64,000 bases of DNA, from contig OENT01000840.1 of assembly GCA_900239685.1 (NCBI GenBank), positions 1 through 64,000 on the forward strand. Direction: 5' to 3'. The first letter of the stretch is position 1, and each line of letters begins with the position of its first letter. Source of the stretch: Rotaria macrura (taxonomy: Eukaryota; Rotifera; Eurotatoria; Philodinida; Philodinidae). The notes beneath the pieces were generated by a model. It did not search any database. It worked only from the letters and a program-made list of their open reading frames with translations, and was not told the origin of the DNA. The translations under genes were made by a program, and so were the position numbers. Positions 61,606-64,000 of the stretch are shown in pieces.

Positions 61606-64000
61606 CTAACACATTTTAATAAGAATTTCTACATGATCAGTACCAAAACATGCAATAACCATATCCATCCAACCATCTTGATTTAAATCTTCAACTGCAA
61701 TCGCATAAGGACGAAATTCATAGCCGAGAGCATGCAAATTTTCGTTTCCGAAATTTCCATTTCCACGTCCATAGATTACATATATATTGTTAGTACCAGA
61801 ATTAGCAACAGCAATATCCAATATATCATCATTATCGAAATCATTTGTGACTATCGAATATGGATGTGAACGTGCACCAGTTGAGTATGTTGCTCTAAAT
61901 ACAAACATTCCATTACCGTAACCGATGAAAATAGAAATACTATCCTTTTCAGAATTACAAACAATAATATCCAATTGATTGTCATTGTTCAAATCAACTA
62001 TCGATACAAAACTTGGAGCTGAATGAACTCCCGTTGAAAATGTTATTGGAATGTTAAAAACTCCGCGACCACGACGAAGTAAAATACCAAAATTGTCAGT
62101 ACCATAATTAGCTACGGCAACATCTGATTGACCATCATTATTCAGATCACCAATAGCGACGGAATGCGGTTGAGATCCAAAGCCCATACTATATGATGTC
62201 AAGCCAGCATAAAATTCACTACCACATCCAAGAAAGATACAAATATCGTTTCCTTTATAATTTACGACAGCAATATCTAACTGAGTATCATTATTGAAAT
62301 CACCTACAGCTAATGCATACGGTGTTGATCCGATGCCAGTTCGATATGCAGTTCCTAAGAGAAAACTTCCATCGCCGAAACCAAAAACTACAACAATATT
62401 GTTTGTTCCATGATTAGCTACAGTAATATCTAATATACCGTCATGATTCATATCATGAGCTACAATATATTGTGGAGACGAACCATCACCTGTAGAGTAT
62501 GTTTGAACAGGAATAAAACTGCCATTACCACATCCAAGTAAAATACCAAGATTATTCATATTAAAATTACTAGTAACAATATCAAGTTGATGGTCTCGAT
62601 TGAAATCTTCGACAATCACTCCACTCGGCCATGATTGATAACCAGTTGAATAGTTCACTTGTCGTGCAAAACTTCCATTTCTATAACCTAGAAAAATACT
62701 GACCGTACTAGTTCGAAAATTAGCTGCGACAATATCAATTTGACCATCATTGTCAAAATCACCAGCAGCAACAGATTCTGGCCGCGACCTATTTCCAGTC
62801 GGATAAGCAATTAGGTCTCCAAATGTCAAATTATCACGCCCGAGTAGTATTCCTACATTGCTAGCAGCAGAATTAGCTACAACAATATCTATTCGACTAT
62901 CATGGTTCATGTCAACTAAGACTATAGCCATAGGATTCGAATTATTTCCTGTTGAAAGTCTTGTCATCATAGCAAAACTTCCATTTCCATATCCCATAAG
63001 AATTTCTACGTCATTGGTACCGGAATTAAGGACGAAAATATCCAAATAGCCATCACCATTCAAGTCATACGCAGCCAATGATGCAGGTTCTGATCCATTT
63101 CCAGTCGAATGTATCATGATATCACCAAAAGCTCCATTACCATATCCAAGAAGAATACCGATGCTGTCACTGGAGAAAAAAGCAACTGCAAGGTCTAGAT
63201 TTTTATCATTATTGAAATCATTGCTGATGATATGCTGTGGTTTTCGTGTAGTATCACTAGAATAGGTCTTGTGACTTTGAAATGATGCATAACGAAATCC
63301 AATAAGTACACTTATACTATCTGTACCAGCATTCGCTATGATTAAATCCGATCTATTATCGTCATTGAAATCATCCATAGCAGCTGCTAATGGATATGAA
63401 TATTTTCCAGTTGAATACATCATTGGTGGAGCAAACATTCCATTTCCATATCCCAAAATAAGACTGATACTATTATTTTTCGAATTGACAGTAACTAAAT
63501 CTAAATGATTATCTTTATTGACATCACCAGTGATAACATATTGTGGATGAGAATCGATACCAATAGGATACGTTGTTTGTGTTTTAAATGTACCATTACC
63601 TGAATTGAAAAGTACCGCTAAATTATCTGTTGCTGAATTGATAATGGCTATGTCAACGTGACGATCATCATTAAAATGACCAACGGCGACAGAATAAGGC
63701 TGTGGAGCTGAACCAGTTGAATATACTTGTCGATATGCAAAGTCTGCAGCAGAATATTCCGTTAAAATGGCAACATGTCCGGTGCCCCAAAGACTAACAA
63801 TAATATTTATTTCATTGTGTTTGCTTAACTTAGCAGTGGTAATAGCATATGGACTCGAACCAAATTCAGTAGAATAGTTTCTTGCAAAATGAAAACTACC
63901 ATTACCGTATCCATAGAATATAAGGATTTCGTCGGTGGCCTTATTGGTAACGGCAAAGTCATGCTGATGATCGTTATTGAAATCAGCTATAGTGATACCA
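61606..64000 (-). CDS. FG-GAP/VCBS repeat protein, 5' end beyond the window
   Basis: The minus-strand frame is open from the right edge to TAA at 61606, about 797 codons, with no start seen. It consists almost entirely of some 15 tandem units of about 52 residues. A typical unit is GDLNNDGQSDVAVANYGTDN then FGILLRRGRGVFNIPITFST followed by GxxSxPxxVxI. Each unit carries a D-x-[ND]-x-D-x-x-x-D calcium-binding loop and a F-G-G/FG-GAP-like turn (YGNGSF, GYGNGMF). Such repeats build beta-propellers, two propellers of about seven blades here. Similar proteins in bdelloids and bacteria are secreted or surface-exposed, but any signal peptide lies outside the window. It ends abruptly after the last blade (DHVEILIKMC), with no membrane segment. 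Ligand unknown. No intron is visible in 2.4 kb. Confidence 0.92.
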   Translation of the reverse strand, partial: GITIADFNNDHQHDFAVTNKATDEILIFYGYGNGSFHFARNYSTEFGSSPYAITTAKLSKHNEINIIVSLWGTGHVAILTEYSAADFAYRQVYSTGSAPQPYSVAVGHFNDDRHVDIAIINSATDNLAVLFNSGNGTFKTQTTYPIGIDSHPQYVITGDVNKDNHLDLVTVNSKNNSISLILGYGNGMFAPPMMYSTGKYSYPLAAAMDDFNDDNRSDLIIANAGTDSISVLIGFRYASFQSHKTYSSDTTRKPQHIISNDFNNDKNLDLAVAFFSSDSIGILLGYGNGAFGDIMIHSTGNGSEPASLAAYDLNGDGYLDIFVLNSGTNDVEILMGYGNGSFAMMTRLSTGNNSNPMAIVLVDMNHDSRIDIVVANSAASNVGILLGRDNLTFGDLIAYPTGNRSRPESVAAGDFDNDGQIDIVAANFRTSTVSIFLGYRNGSFARQVNYSTGYQSWPSGVIVEDFNRDHQLDIVTSNFNMNNLGILLGCGNGSFIPVQTYSTGDGSSPQYIVAHDMNHDGILDITVANHGTNNIVVVFGFGDGSFLLGTAYRTGIGSTPYALAVGDFNNDTQLDIAVVNYKGNDICIFLGCGSEFYAGLTSYSMGFGSQPHSVAIGDLNNDGQSDVAVANYGTDNFGILLRRGRGVFNIPITFSTGVHSAPSFVSIVDLNNDNQLDIIVCNSEKDSISIFIGYGNGMFVFRATYSTGARSHPYSIVTNDFDNDDILDIAVANSGTNNIYVIYGRGNGNFGNENLHALGYEFRPYAIAVEDLNQDGWMDMVIACFGTDHVEILIKMC

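Overview
This is AT-rich animal DNA. Its protein-coding genes are split by GT-AG introns, most only about 50-70 bases long, with a few of 2-2.6 kb. The mix of genes points to a bdelloid rotifer: a GH32 fructan/sucrose hydrolase and a bacterial-type GH16 glucanase that look horizontally acquired but carry introns and animal-style N-termini, a long FG-GAP/VCBS repeat protein, the remains of an ADP-ribosyltransferase-TPR gene, and a local cluster of paralogous two-pass membrane proteins. That assignment is inference from gene content; no rRNA or mitochondrial marker is present.

Layout. 1-9.1 kb is mostly non-coding. It has GC-rich self-complementary tracts at 1-110, 405-512 and 5765-5853, a ~245-bp-arm inverted duplication at 1563-2081, and a well conserved U4 spliceosomal snRNA at 4095-4236. 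At 9.1-11.4 kb lies a complete 15-exon ALDH1/2-type aldehyde dehydrogenase (predicted 494 aa) with a 10-nt microexon. At 13.8-15.0 kb is a decayed ART-TPR gene. At 16.0-17.4 kb (minus) a secreted Cys-containing protein has its frame broken at the only N in the window. At 20.5-22.4 kb is a membrane-anchored GH32 enzyme, and at 24.5-25.5 kb a glycosyltransferase-like protein.

26.7-30.2 kb (minus) encodes a short homologue of the C-terminal part of the myosin-phosphatase targeting subunit (PPP1R12/MYPT), without ankyrin repeats. 30.9-31.4 kb holds a strong hairpin and a 290-bp Tc1/mariner-like MITE. 33.8-37.0 kb is CCDC124 (Lso2-like ribosome factor). 37-45.7 kb is gene-poor: a pseudogene at 43.2-43.8 kb and more self-complementary tracts. 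45.7-46.8 kb is the GH16 enzyme. 49.0-55.6 kb (minus) carries three tandem paralogues of an unidentified two-transmembrane, Cys-rich ectodomain family; the outer two share patches of about 98-99% identity around a strongly diverged centre, which looks like gene conversion. 55.7-61.6 kb is nearly empty. 61.6 kb to the right edge is the 3' part of the FG-GAP/VCBS gene on the minus strand.

The genes do not form one pathway. Two secreted or membrane glycosidases could serve digestion of plant, algal or microbial polysaccharide. ALDH, CCDC124, the MYPT-like protein and U4 are housekeeping. No CRISPR, rRNA or convincing tRNA was seen. Exon coordinates were derived by eye from reading frame, splice consensus and family alignment from memory; no database search was run.
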